Positions 47,037-55,981 are shown, counted from the stretch's first letter. The stretch is 64,000 nt of DNA from Solibacillus sp. FSL H8-0523 (GCF_038051985.1 NZ_CP150291.1:2418001-2482000); one strand, 5' to 3'. Notes: generated by a model not told the origin, from the letters alone. Made by a program: numbers and translations.

Positions 47037-48317
47037 CTAAAACTTAAATTCCATCTCGTCCACACAACCACTTTCCATGTCTTTAATGGCAATTTTATTG
47101 GCGTTGATTTCATTTTCCCCTAAGACAATTACTTTCCCGACATTTTCGCGATTCGCTTTGTCCATTGCCTTACGAACCTTTTTCCCGGAAAGTTCCACTT
47201 CCACACGCTTACCGGTTTTTCGGAAGAAGCTCGCTAGTTGCAAGGCTTGTTTTTCCGTGTTCATCGGGATAATATAAATGTCGATTTCACGTGGATTTTG
47301 TTCAACTTTCCCAGCGAGGTCAAGCGCGGTATAAATCACATCTAATCCAAATGAGATGCCGACTGTAGCGAATGATTCGTCGGTGCCAATCAGTCCCCCA
47401 ATCGCATTATCATAACGCCCGCCACTCCCAATGCTTGATTTAATCTTGCCATCTGCTAAGAAAATTTCGTAAATCGTACCGGTGTAAATTTCTAAGCCTC
47501 GCGCTAAAAATGGATTGAAGATGCATAGTTGATCAATTTGCAGCGCTTGTAAATAATCCATTAATTCACGAACTTCCGTCACACCCTCAGCGATAAAACG
47601 ATTTTGCTCCTGATAATTTTCAAAATACGCAAGGCTAGGTACGGCATCTAAAAAGTGTTCGATTTGGGCTAGTGATTTCTCTGTGAGTGAAAGTTCCTTT
47701 AATTCTTTCACTAATGTCGTGCGATTGATTTTCTCCATTTTATCTAAAATTAAAATGACACGATTCATGACATTTTCAGGCACCTCAAACATCTGTAGTA
47801 AGCCGTATAATAATTTGCGGTTATTGTATTGAATCGTAATTGGGACCGCTAACTCTTCAAACGCATCCATGGCCATCATCATCAGTTCGGCTTCTGCTGC
47901 TTGTGATTCGACACCCACGATATCGACATCGCATTGCGTGAATTCTCGGAATCGCCCTGCTTTTATTGGGCCATCACGGAATACCTTTCCGATTTCATAG
48001 CGTTTAAAAGGCATGGCAAGCTGTGGATTCATCGCAACGACCTTTGCGAACGGAATGGTTAAATCATAACGTAGAGCTAAATCACGTTCACCACGATCCG
48101 TTAATGTATACATTTCTTGCAGAATTTCCGCACCACCTGCATATTTCGACGCCATCAGCTCTGTGTAATTGATAATTGGTGTTTCAATCGGTTTACAGCC
48201 ATATCGTATAAATGTGTCTTCTAATATGCGGCGAATTTTACGACGTACACTCTCTTGTTCTGGTAAAAAATCCTGTGTTCCACGTACATTTTGATAATCC
48301 ATTTTCTTCATTTTCAT
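47037..48317 (-). CDS. hisS: Histidyl-tRNA synthetase
   Basis: 426 aa, the usual HisRS length; an internal start at 48308 is also possible. Motifs include RGTQDFLP, YEIGKVFRDG with RFREFTQCDVDIVG (motif 2), LARGLEIYTGTIYEIF and GSGGRYDNAIGGLIG. The anticodon-binding C-terminal domain is complete (VEVELSGKKVRKAM region). It charges tRNA-His. It is not followed by aspS, unlike the standard Bacillus hisS-aspS pair, so it may be a second hisS copy. A His-rich leader peptide and an intrinsic terminator precede it. Confidence 0.93.
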   Translation of the reverse strand: MKMKKMDYQNVRGTQDFLPEQESVRRKIRRILEDTFIRYGCKPIETPIINYTELMASKYAGGAEILQEMYTLTDRGERDLALRYDLTIPFAKVVAMNPQLAMPFKRYEIGKVFRDGPIKAGRFREFTQCDVDIVGVESQAAEAELMMMAMDAFEELAVPITIQYNNRKLLYGLLQMFEVPENVMNRVILILDKMEKINRTTLVKELKELSLTEKSLAQIEHFLDAVPSLAYFENYQEQNRFIAEGVTEVRELMDYLQALQIDQLCIFNPFLARGLEIYTGTIYEIFLADGKIKSSIGSGGRYDNAIGGLIGTDESFATVGISFGLDVIYTALDLAGKVEQNPREIDIYIIPMNTEKQALQLASFFRKTGKRVEVELSGKKVRKAMDKANRENVGKVIVLGENEINANKIAIKDMESGCVDEMEFKF

Positions 48318-48342
48318 TCTCTCCTTTTCATTTTAGGCAAAT

Positions 48343-48450
48343 AAAAAAATCGTATAAGTATAAAGCTCCAAAACGGCTTTATTATACGATTTCACGACGA
48401 AAAGTCTTCCTATTCGATATTAAAAAATTAATAAAGATAGCAAGACTTTT
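48343..48450 (-). promoter_or_regulatory. hisS leader attenuator (alternative hairpins and terminator)
   Basis: On the minus strand, a hairpin of AAATCGTATAA...and TTATACGATTT (48348-48392) followed by T7 forms an intrinsic terminator about 26 bases before hisS. Upstream, AAAAGTCTT directly after the leader stop pairs with AAGACTTTT. CTTTATTA (complement of 48429-48436), which lies in the loop of that hairpin, is complementary to TAATAAAG (complement of 48377-48384) in the 5' arm of the terminator. These give mutually exclusive structures as in ribosome-controlled attenuation. Confidence 0.75.
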
Positions 48451-48502
48451 ATTTATGATGATGGTGTTTAGAACTAAGTGAAAGTTGCCAATTTGACTGC
48501 AT
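48449..48502 (-). CDS. His-rich leader peptide of hisS (17 aa)
   Basis: The ORF MQSNWQLSLSSKHHHHK starts at ATG 48502 behind AAAGGGGAAG and contains four consecutive His codons (CAC CAT CAT CAT) two codons before its stop. It is followed by a terminator and hisS. By analogy with the enterobacterial his operon leader, a ribosome short of His-tRNA would stall at these codons and change the fold downstream. No T-box sequence is present, although T-box control is the rule for Bacillus hisS. Confidence 0.8.
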   Translation of the reverse strand: MQSNWQLSLSSKHHHHK

Positions 48503-48531
48503 AAAATCTTCCCCTTTCGATTTAATTACAG

Positions 48532-48560
48532 ACTATACAGCAAAAATTTCCGATGCGCAA
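48532..48560 (-). promoter_or_regulatory. Promoter of the hisS leader
   Basis: -35 TTGCGC (48560-48555) and -10 TATAGT (48537-48532), 17 bases apart, about 30 bases upstream of the leader-peptide start. Confidence 0.65.
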
Positions 48561-48649
48561 CTTAATTTGCTAAAAATTCACAATTCTACGAAACGCGGTG
48601 GTTCGTTTATCCGTATAATAACTAATGAACGAAAAAGGAGGCTACGCGA

Positions 48650-49048
48650 ATGTTACTAGGATTTTATAGTGGGCTTATTGTGTTTATTCTCTTATTTATT
48701 ATCGTACTCGTAGTCTTCATCAAAACGTTGAAGCTAAAGCAACAAAACACGTTGCCAGCAATTATGCTCGGCGTTTTACTCGTATTTACACTCGTTGTTG
48801 CTAGCATTTATAGTGTTGACTTTTACTTTTTAAAAAGTGGACAAACCAAGTCAACGTCTGGCGCGTGTTCGCTTGAATATGTGACTGGTAATGGCAATAG
48901 TATGGATTCAACCGATGTGACGATTGGCGACAAAACTTATTCGATTAAGTCCAGTCGTTTTAAAGAAGTTGAAGATGGTCAGTACAATTGCACAATCTCG
49001 TATTTACCCATCACAAAAATTGTGACAGAAATCTCGCTCAGCAAATAA
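48650..49048 (+). CDS. Membrane protein of unknown function (132 aa)
   Basis: ATG 48650 behind AAAGGAGG. Two helices (about 5-27 and 38-60) are followed by an extracellular domain of about 70 residues with two cysteines (GACSLEY and QYNCTI) that could form a disulfide. It is divergent from the hisS leader and ends at a convergent terminator. Family unknown. Confidence 0.65.
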   Translation: MLLGFYSGLIVFILLFIIVLVVFIKTLKLKQQNTLPAIMLGVLLVFTLVVASIYSVDFYFLKSGQTKSTSGACSLEYVTGNGNSMDSTDVTIGDKTYSIKSSRFKEVEDGQYNCTISYLPITKIVTEISLSK

Positions 49049-49087
49049 ACCATGCGTGCGTATCAAAGAGATACTTACGCATGGTTT
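49047..49087. terminator. Convergent terminator
   Basis: AAACCATGCGT and ACGCATGGTTT with an inner GTATC/GATAC stem, between the 132-aa membrane protein gene and the esterase gene. Confidence 0.85.
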
Positions 49088-49093
49088 ACGTTG

Positions 49094-49981
49094 TTATTCT
49101 TTAATAATAGCCACTAGCTCCTGAAACGCTTTTTTCGCTTCTGGAATTGGAAATACCGGGAAAACGTGATTCATTTTTTCGTACTCAAAATAATGGATAT
49201 CCACGCCTTGTTGCTTTGCTTTTTCGAGGAGTAGCTGCGCATCCACATATAAGAGCTCTGCCGTCCCAACAAATAGCGTGATTTGGCCGATATCGTGAAG
49301 CTCCCCGTATAGCGGGCTAACAATGTGATTTTTGACCCCTGCGTTTTTTGCCCACATTTTCCCGAGTCTTTGCGCTCCTTGCACACCTAACATGGGATCT
49401 AGCTTTTCGATGTGCTCATAGCGCGGGTCCTCACCTGTCACATCCAGCCATGCGGAATGCAAGATTACATGCTGCGGTTGCTTTTTTCCTAACCGCTTCA
49501 CGTCCTGCGCTAAGCCCAGCGCTAGCCCACCGCCCGCTGAATCACCCATGAATAAAAACGTTGTGTCATATTTTTCGAGAAGTCGGTCATACAATGCATG
49601 AATCGCCTCATAGCATTCTACAACCGTATAGCGTGGTAATTTCGGATAAATCGGAACAACAATCGTAAATTCTGTTGTACGGGCAAGCTTCACCAAATAG
49701 CGCCAATGAAAGCTTAATGGGTCATTAATGTACGCACCACCGTGAAAATAGTAAATCACTTTTTCTGGTTGACGTTGTTCATTAATCGTATAATAGCGCA
49801 TGCCATTTATTTCGTTTTTCAAAATGTCCTGCTTGACCCGGTAGGATTCATCTAATTGATATGCTGGATCGTTGTATTTACTCGCAATAAAATCATCCAT
49901 CAACTGTGCATGTTGAAATTTTTTCTTCGTTCCGCGCAATCGTAAAAACTTTTCAAATGCTACACTTTGCCAGCTACGCAC
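49094..49981 (-). CDS. Alpha/beta hydrolase (HSL-type esterase/lipase)
   Basis: 295 aa from GTG 49981 behind AAAGGGGGAG. The oxyanion block YYFHGGAYINDP (HGG-type) and the nucleophile elbow MGDSAGGGLA (Ser in G-D-S-A-G) place it in the hormone-sensitive-lipase group. The acidic residue is likely in VGTAELLYVD and the His in KMNHVFPVF. It hydrolyses short-chain esters. It is a single gene, probably cytoplasmic since no signal is seen. Confidence 0.88.
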   Translation of the reverse strand: MRSWQSVAFEKFLRLRGTKKKFQHAQLMDDFIASKYNDPAYQLDESYRVKQDILKNEINGMRYYTINEQRQPEKVIYYFHGGAYINDPLSFHWRYLVKLARTTEFTIVVPIYPKLPRYTVVECYEAIHALYDRLLEKYDTTFLFMGDSAGGGLALGLAQDVKRLGKKQPQHVILHSAWLDVTGEDPRYEHIEKLDPMLGVQGAQRLGKMWAKNAGVKNHIVSPLYGELHDIGQITLFVGTAELLYVDAQLLLEKAKQQGVDIHYFEYEKMNHVFPVFPIPEAKKAFQELVAIIKE

Positions 49982-50131
49982 AAAACTCCCCCTTTTAATT
50001 TCCTTACAAAAACAATCTCATTTACTTGTTTTAAAGAAAAATTAAGTGGTTCCTGTTCATTCAAAGGTCCAATATTATCGAAAAGTGGAATTTGCTATGA
50101 TTTTATTAGAATTTAAATCGAGGTGATGACG

Positions 50132-50812
50132 TTGGATATTATTCTAGTAAAACTTCAAACAAACCAATTGAACGCTATGAAGTTTTTTTATGAAAGTATT
50201 TTAGGTTTTAAGGTTCTTGAAGAAGCTCATAATAAATTTACTATTCAAACTGGATTAACTGTCGTTACGTTTAGCGATGAACGGGTAACCAAAAATCCTT
50301 TCTATCATTTTGCTTTTGATATTCCAAGTAATCAATTTAATAGTGCTAAAGAATGGATTAAACAGAAAGTACAGCTTTCTACTGAAAATGATGAAGATGA
50401 AGTTTATTTCGACAGTATTAAAGCAAGATCACTTTATTTTGAAGACCCTGCTGGTAACATTGTTGAATTTATTTCACGGCTTGAGGATAGCCCAAAAAGT
50501 AATTTACCTTTCACAATTGACCATGTCATTAAAATGTCTGAAATGAGTTTAGTTGTTGAAGACAAAATTACTGTTGCCAATGAACTAAACAAAATGGCCT
50601 TATCTGAACGGGATCAACAACAGATTTCAACGAATTCACTTTCTTTTATTGGTACTAGAAAGCACCCTGTTTATTTGTTATTAGTAGATGCTAAAAGAAG
50701 ATGGTTTTTTTCAAAAAAGGAAGCTGTTGTATACCCGCAAGAAATCCTTTTAGATTCAGGAATCCAAATCACAATAGACGATAATCTTCAATTTCACATA
50801 ATAAAATTATAA
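50132..50812 (+). CDS. VOC/glyoxalase-fold protein
   Basis: About 226 aa. GTG 50123, ATG 50126 and TTG 50132 are all in frame; GAGGTG at 50120-50125 fits TTG 50132 best. Residues about 1-110 form one glyoxalase module with MKFFYESILGFKVLEE, FYHFAFDIPSN and FEDPAGNIVEFISR, where His and Glu are metal ligands. The second half (about 125-226) is more diverged and may be a second module without the ligands. The substrate is unknown. A terminator follows. Confidence 0.75.
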   Translation: MDIILVKLQTNQLNAMKFFYESILGFKVLEEAHNKFTIQTGLTVVTFSDERVTKNPFYHFAFDIPSNQFNSAKEWIKQKVQLSTENDEDEVYFDSIKARSLYFEDPAGNIVEFISRLEDSPKSNLPFTIDHVIKMSEMSLVVEDKITVANELNKMALSERDQQQISTNSLSFIGTRKHPVYLLLVDAKRRWFFSKKEAVVYPQEILLDSGIQITIDDNLQFHIIKL

Positions 50813-50815
50813 TAG

Positions 50816-50858
50816 AAAAATGCCCCAATAACTGATAATACAGCGATTAGGGGCATTT
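50816..50858. terminator. Terminator after the VOC gene
   Basis: AAATGCCCC and GGGGCATTT enclose about 23 bases, right after the stop. Confidence 0.75.
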
Positions 50859-50975
50859 GAATTGAGAGTAAAAATTCATTTAGCTTATTGTCTTTAACAA
50901 CATATGCATAGCTCTCTTAATTTATAAGAATAAACAGCTTTTTTCGAGATTGATACATGCTTTCGAATAACTAAC

Positions 50976-51380
50976 TTAGCCTTCACTAGAAAATAAGCTT
51001 TGCAAGCGCTCTGGGATTCTCGCTACCTTTTTGTTTTTTAAGTCATAGAAACAGCCCTTTTGCTTGCCGATACAATGCACTTTATCAGTCGCAATTTCAA
51101 ATTCCATTTCCCAGCTGGATTGCCCAGACTTCACCATCCAGCAACGTCCAATCGGTTGATCAAAAATCGTTAGCGGCACTTTATAATCGATTTCCGTTCG
51201 CATTAAAATCGGTGAAATTTTGATTGCCATCATTTCTGCTAAAGGATAATGTTCGTTTAAAAATGCCATACGTAAGTCTTCAAACCAACGTACGTACACA
51301 ATATTACTGACAATCCCCATTGCATCAATATCGTAGGCATTAATTTGAATATCCTTTTGTGCTAATAATACTTTCTCCAT
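50976..51380 (-). CDS. Acyl-CoA thioesterase, 4HBT/hot-dog fold
   Basis: 134 aa behind GGGGGAG. It has the hot-dog pattern with IQINAYDIDAMGIVSNIVYVRWFEDLR, where the D-x-x-G-x-V/N-x-x-Y-x-x-W/F segment holds the catalytic Asp. Such proteins cleave acyl-CoA or hydroxybenzoyl-CoA. It lies 11 bases after the membrane-anchored 250-aa gene on the same strand, so they may form a pair. Confidence 0.85.
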   Translation of the reverse strand: MEKVLLAQKDIQINAYDIDAMGIVSNIVYVRWFEDLRMAFLNEHYPLAEMMAIKISPILMRTEIDYKVPLTIFDQPIGRCWMVKSGQSSWEMEFEIATDKVHCIGKQKGCFYDLKNKKVARIPERLQSLFSSEG

Positions 51381-51391
51381 TTGAACTCCCC

Positions 51392-52144
51392 CTATAAGTC
51401 TTCCACAAGTATTTGCGCCTGTTTAGGCATAACGTCTAATGACCTTTGTTCCCCATTTTCAAGCATGATTTCAAGTGTAGATGCCGTATTGTCATCTGTA
51501 ACAAAAACAAGCAACTGGTCGTTATGACTCAGATGGACCACATCCGCATACGCAAATTCTTCCATTAGTTCTAAACTGTAGCCCCCCTCAAAATAATCAA
51601 ACACGGCAATCGCCAGCTTTTCATCGACCTTTAACCCAAATACCGTAAAGCGGCCGTCTTCATAATAGGCAAGCTTTTGAATTTTATCTATTGACTGACC
51701 GAGCTGATAAATTTCATTATAATGAAGTAATAATTCTTGCCACACATCTTGTTGCTTTTCTACGGGATTACTCCAAGTAGCTATCTGCACGACTTGTTTA
51801 TTATCTTTCACGCGCATCATGACGCCGCGATTTGGTGTACGCACATCATTAATATAAAAATCCCCGGCGGCAATGCCTAGCTCATATTCTTCCGGAATGA
51901 CATTAAATTGTTGCGTAGGATACTGTTGTTGTAAATATTCACTCAACTCAGCATAACTTTTTTTATGTTTATATTGTTGAATCGATGGAAAAGCAAAAAA
52001 ATAGATACTGTAGCTGATAATTAAAAGCGTACTGATCACGAGCGTAACCTTTTTCCGTTTTCTAAAAATCAATGCCACGATTACAATGACTACGAGCATA
52101 CACGCACCGATAAAAAGAAAGCCAATCAAATCCCCTGGCATCAT
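51392..52144 (-). CDS. Membrane-anchored protein of unknown function (250 aa)
   Basis: ATG 52144 behind AAGGGG. Two N-terminal helices (about 5-27 and 32-52) are followed by a soluble domain with YLQQQYPTQQFNVIPEEYEL, GIAAGDFYINDVRTPNRGV and LELMEEFAYADVVH. The first of these recalls a PepSY- or YqgU-like beta region, but I cannot name it. It is upstream of the thioesterase and probably cotranscribed. Confidence 0.6.
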   Translation of the reverse strand: MMPGDLIGFLFIGACMLVVIVIVALIFRKRKKVTLVISTLLIISYSIYFFAFPSIQQYKHKKSYAELSEYLQQQYPTQQFNVIPEEYELGIAAGDFYINDVRTPNRGVMMRVKDNKQVVQIATWSNPVEKQQDVWQELLLHYNEIYQLGQSIDKIQKLAYYEDGRFTVFGLKVDEKLAIAVFDYFEGGYSLELMEEFAYADVVHLSHNDQLLVFVTDDNTASTLEIMLENGEQRSLDVMPKQAQILVEDL

Positions 52145-52218
52145 TGCACTCACCCCTTAATTTGCTATAATTGTAATTATAACGCAAAGATTCAGAATAG
52201 AGGAGATGAACAGACAGC

Positions 52219-52542
52219 ATGAATGATTCTGGCCTTTGGATTAGTTTAGGGATCAATTTAGTCATTATTTTAATACTAACAATTGGATTCAGAAGATATT
52301 ATCGTAATAAACCGAAAGTCGATCAAGGTTTTAAAATTGCCTATTACGGCTTATCTTATCGCCGAAAATTTTGGCGTACGATTTATTCACTTCCATTGCT
52401 ACTTGTTTATATTGTGCTCATGTATTTTTTACTAGGTTTGGACGCATTATTTATTGGTTTTGTCATTTTTGCCGGCATCATTTTTATCGTGCAAGCCTAT
52501 TACAATTACGTAAAATGGCAAGAGGAAGAAAAATTAGCTTAA
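52219..52542 (+). CDS. Small membrane protein (107 aa)
   Basis: ATG 52219 with GAGGAG about 12 bases upstream, a rather long spacing. It has an N-terminal helix (about 8-26), a basic loop RRYYRNKPKVDQG, then two helices (about 57-78 and 79-98) and a charged tail. Divergent from the 250-aa protein gene. Family unknown. Confidence 0.6.
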   Translation: MNDSGLWISLGINLVIILILTIGFRRYYRNKPKVDQGFKIAYYGLSYRRKFWRTIYSLPLLLVYIVLMYFLLGLDALFIGFVIFAGIIFIVQAYYNYVKWQEEEKLA

Positions 52543-52546
52543 CATT

Positions 52547-52578
52547 GGCACATCGCTCTTAGGTGGTGTGCTTTTTTT
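52547..52578 (+). terminator. Terminator after the 107-aa gene
   Basis: GCACATC and GGTGTGC (one G:U-type pair) followed by T7. Confidence 0.75.
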
Positions 52579-52785
52579 CATTTATTTTATTTTGAGGCAT
52601 TCCTGTAATGGATAGGATATTTCCACGTTACATTCTGCCCAAATTTATACCCAGTGTAGTCGCGTCTTCATAGCTATAATTAGTTAATTCCAAGCCCATT
52701 TCATATAAATCACACTGGGTCTATCTTTCAATTTTCATAGTCCTTATCTTTATTCAATTTTTTTCTTTAACGTTTAATACATATT
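52579..52785. other. Intergenic stretch, nothing recognised
   Basis: About 200 bases between two terminators with no gene or repeat that I can support. Confidence 0.4.
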
Positions 52786-52824
52786 AAAAAAGCAGTGAAA
52801 CGGGCTTAGTCGTTTCACTGCTTA
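52786..52824 (-). terminator. Terminator of the zinc-ribbon/nuclease gene
   Basis: AAGCAGTGAAACG and CGTTTCACTGCTT, 8-nt loop, with a T6 run on the minus strand, about 100 bases after the stop. Confidence 0.8.
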
Positions 52825-52921
52825 GACTTTAATAAAAACATCTACAATTAAATAAAATTATTAAAAAAACAAATCTTTAAAAATCAAAACATTCACTTCA
52901 ATTAGTTAACAAAACAACTTC

Positions 52922-55006
52922 TTATTGCTTCTGATTACATACTCTACAAGTACTTTTTTTATTTGATCTTTGATTCAAGGACTCTTCCCATTCATGGCCT
53001 TCAGCACATTGCCACCAAACTTTTTTACTCATACCTTTAGTAACATCCCACGGTGTTAGATTATCATTTTTACTAGGATGCCATTCTTTTGCAAGTTGAG
53101 GATAGGTAACAGCTAAATTATTTGTAATGCTAACACGCCTACCTTGACAATACGGACAACTAAACGATTTCCTTGAGTAAACGGGAGTTTCCCAAATATG
53201 GTCTGGACCGTTAGGACAACGCCAAGTAACTACTTTTTTAGATCCCGCTGTAACTTCATACGGAGAGATGATATTACTACTATCCCATTGGTTCACCAAC
53301 TCTGGATAAATAGCCGCAAAAGAGTTACTTTCATTTACTCGTTTTCCAGTACAGAATGGGCAGCCTCTACCTCGCATACGGGATTTAACATTCATTGAAT
53401 ACTCATGCCCCTTTTCACATTCCCAAATTATCTCTACATTCGATCCTGTTGATATGAAATTCGGATTTAATCCAGTATTTTTTGTTGAATGCCATTGTTG
53501 TAGTAGTTTAGGTTCAATAGTTGCAATTGAATTTGCCCTTTTTACATGATAAAAATTCGTTCGAATATCTATTAAATCATTATTTGTAAAAATATCCTTA
53601 AAATTAATTGGTATTTTTAAATGGTTAAAAATATCAAAAATCATACTAGCATAGCTTTCAAGATTGGATGGCTCAAAAAGATAATTCCAAGATTCATCTA
53701 TTTGTGTCAGTGGTGCCTCTCTAACTCTAACAGTCGAATAGCCATTTTTTTTAAAGAAAAGATTTTTTTCTCTATCTTTATCTTCTTTACCTAAATGCCA
53801 CTTCTTACCGTCATATTCTATAATTGTTTGAATCGAAGGTAATAATATATCTGCTTCGAATGATACATCATCAACCCTAATGATTTCTCTATGTGATACA
53901 GTCAGTCCACTCTTTTTCAAATAATAATACAATGAAAATTCAGGAAAAGAACTTCCTGATAGTTTATAGCATAGAGGGCAACCAGAGCCTTTTAAAGATC
54001 TATCTGCTACAACTTTTTCATAGCTATGTCCTTCTGGGCATATCCACCAATACCGTTTATTAGAGAAAGGTAATACATCCTTGGCTGTAATTCCATTATT
54101 TTTTTCATTATCCCAATCAAGTGCTAAATCCGGACGAATATTGGCCAAACAAGTTTCATCTGAAGCAAATAAATTTTTACAATATGGACAGCCAGAATTT
54201 TTCCCGTTTCTATTAGAAATATATGCTTCCCATTCATGTTTTTTCGCACAAATCCACCATACTTTTTTATTAGCATTTGGTGATACATTATCTGGTAATA
54301 ATTGATTATTTTTCGTTGGGTGCCATTCTTTTGCTAATGATGGATTAGTCACATTTAAGTTATAGTCTTTGTGCACAATTTTATTTGAGCATTTAGGACA
54401 ACCCTGAGCTTTCACACGATTATATACAGTCATTTGATAAGAGTGATTATTTGCACATTTCCACCAAATTTTTTTCGATGTACCTGGGGGGATTTGAGTA
54501 GGTAAAAGTTTATTATTTTTATCATAATGCCATTCAGATGCTATTTCAGGGTATAACTTTGCAAATGAGTTCTGTTCATTAATTTTTAAATTAGCACAAT
54601 ACGGGCAACCTCTACCTCTTTTCCTCCCTGCTATACTAGCAAAATAACTATGTTGTTTAGGGCAAATCCACCATACTTTTTTTGAACTCCCTGGTAAAAC
54701 TTCTTTAGGTGTATTTAAGTTTTTTTCATGATCCCACTCTTTTGCAATTTCCGGATAAACGGTTAATAGGCAATTTTCTATATTAGCTTTTTTATTTGCA
54801 CAATACGGGCAACCTTTACCTTTAACTTTTTCCTTAACTACTTTTTCATAAAAATGACCTTTATTACAAATCCACCATACTTTAATATGACTACCTTTTG
54901 AAACTTCAGTGGGTAATGTAATATTTTGATTTTTTTCATAATACCATTCTGTTAACAATTCAGGATAGAGAGTAGCAATCGATTTTTCTTTAGAGACTTT
55001 CCTCAT
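52922..55006 (-). CDS. Multi zinc-ribbon (DUF4379-like) protein with an embedded nuclease domain
   Basis: 694 aa. Eight repeats of about 65 residues each carry P-x-L/I-x-x-E/Q-W, a K-K-V-W-W-x-C block, G-H-x-W/Y and G-C-P-x-C, so each can hold one zinc through four Cys/His. Five repeats occupy about 1-345 and three about 485-694. Between them lies a domain with VSFEADILLPSIQTIIEYDG and KWHLGKEDKDREKN, then GYSTVRVRE. This matches Vsr/DUF559-type PD-(D/E)XK nucleases with D, E and K at the expected spacing. The protein probably binds nucleic acid through the ribbons and cuts it. It is a lone gene with its own terminator. A role in defence or as a selfish nuclease is inference. Confidence 0.8.
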   Translation of the reverse strand: MRKVSKEKSIATLYPELLTEWYYEKNQNITLPTEVSKGSHIKVWWICNKGHFYEKVVKEKVKGKGCPYCANKKANIENCLLTVYPEIAKEWDHEKNLNTPKEVLPGSSKKVWWICPKQHSYFASIAGRKRGRGCPYCANLKINEQNSFAKLYPEIASEWHYDKNNKLLPTQIPPGTSKKIWWKCANNHSYQMTVYNRVKAQGCPKCSNKIVHKDYNLNVTNPSLAKEWHPTKNNQLLPDNVSPNANKKVWWICAKKHEWEAYISNRNGKNSGCPYCKNLFASDETCLANIRPDLALDWDNEKNNGITAKDVLPFSNKRYWWICPEGHSYEKVVADRSLKGSGCPLCYKLSGSSFPEFSLYYYLKKSGLTVSHREIIRVDDVSFEADILLPSIQTIIEYDGKKWHLGKEDKDREKNLFFKKNGYSTVRVREAPLTQIDESWNYLFEPSNLESYASMIFDIFNHLKIPINFKDIFTNNDLIDIRTNFYHVKRANSIATIEPKLLQQWHSTKNTGLNPNFISTGSNVEIIWECEKGHEYSMNVKSRMRGRGCPFCTGKRVNESNSFAAIYPELVNQWDSSNIISPYEVTAGSKKVVTWRCPNGPDHIWETPVYSRKSFSCPYCQGRRVSITNNLAVTYPQLAKEWHPSKNDNLTPWDVTKGMSKKVWWQCAEGHEWEESLNQRSNKKSTCRVCNQKQ

Positions 55007-55689
55007 TTTTTCTCTCCTCTACTATAAACTTCTAATGTTATCTATATTATACTCGTGTTAATTTTTAAAGTCTGACAATTAATTAATGAATTTTATATTT
55101 TTATCGCATCATCAGATCATTTCCAAATCTAACATTAAATTAATTTAATTCAACAATACAGTATCCCAGATTAAACGTACTCAAATTCAAAATCCCACTA
55201 GAAAACTGACTTGTCGGCTTTACTGTCGGGTTCTCTTTTTCACTTAAAGATCGAAAATTATACCAAAGTGGCGCATGATGATAACCTTATAATTTCACGA
55301 ATTACGATTCGCAGATTAATCAAAGTCGTTATTAAACTCGTAAAATCTGGTCATTACTTACACTTTAAATTATTATCAAGTTTCGGGTACAACAGCTTTC
55401 CTTCAACTAAAGTCCTTTTAAAATTTGAACCCGTACGTCTGCCTAAAAATCGAAGACATTGATAAAAACTTATGAAAATGTTTGTTAGCTCTGAATAAAT
55501 CAGGATCCTATAACCTTTTGCGTTTATTTTTGTACATTCAAGACCACTTTTATAAACATAAATCACTACAATTGCCCACATGTCAAACCACTTTAATTAT
55601 CCGACTTTAAAATCTCCCTTTACTTTTCATATACGAACACGTATACTCATACCTATAACTATATATTGTGTTGATTTAACGCGGTACTA
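55007..55689. other. Long intergenic region with possible gene remnants
   Basis: About 680 bases without a supported gene. A minus-strand frame near 55100-55250 reads SEKENPTVKPTSQFSSG and another at 55354-55581 is open, but neither has a ribosome site and they are in different frames. They may be decayed coding DNA. The 3' part should contain the promoter for the nrd operon. Confidence 0.4.
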
Positions 55690-55845
55690 CTAAATGTAGT
55701 TTAAAAGGGAAGTTTGGTGCAAAACCAACGCTGTCCCCGCAACTGTAAATGCTGACTGAAAAGACAATAACCACTGTGCGTATGCATGGGAAGGTGTCTT
55801 AAAGGATGACGCAAAGCCAGGAGACCTGCCACGCTAAATTTACGT
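55690..55845 (+). ncRNA. Cobalamin riboswitch
   Basis: The conserved parts occur in order: AGTTTGGTGCAAAACCAACGC, split here as GGTGCAAAACC, then GCTGTCCCCGCAACTGTAA (55730-55748) and GCCAGGAGACCTGCC (55816-55830, B12 box). An intrinsic terminator follows at 55901 and then nrdH. By the known logic, bound adenosylcobalamin favours termination. It would switch off the B12-independent class Ib reductase when B12 is present. Confidence 0.95.
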
Positions 55846-55863
55846 ACATTTCTTCGGGGAACA

Positions 55864-55934
55864 GGAAATGGAGACGAATCTCTATTTTTGTTTCCATTTC
55901 AAGCTATCCATTCACCTGGATAGCTTTTTTTGTT
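55864..55934 (+). terminator. Expression platform of the riboswitch
   Basis: AAGCTATCCA and TGGATAGCTT with a 6-nt loop and T7 (55901-55928) form an intrinsic terminator before nrdH. Just upstream GAAATGGA (55865-55872) and TCCATTTC (55892-55899) form another hairpin. The two suit a ligand-controlled switch. Confidence 0.85.
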
Positions 55935-55981
55935 GCTCTGTACGGCACAATGTAAATTCATGTTTAGCGAGGGATTCTATT

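Noticed and set aside
48318-48650. T-box riboswitch before hisS
   Set aside because: No GGTGG-type T-box sequence or Stem I pattern; the leader peptide and terminator account for the region.
52922-55006. CRISPR-like repeats
   Set aside because: Repetition is at protein level within one reading frame; no direct DNA repeats with spacers. No CRISPR array was seen anywhere in the window.
55211-55581. ORFs of 75-83 aa on both strands
   Set aside because: No ribosome sites, overlapping on opposite strands, no recognisable domain.
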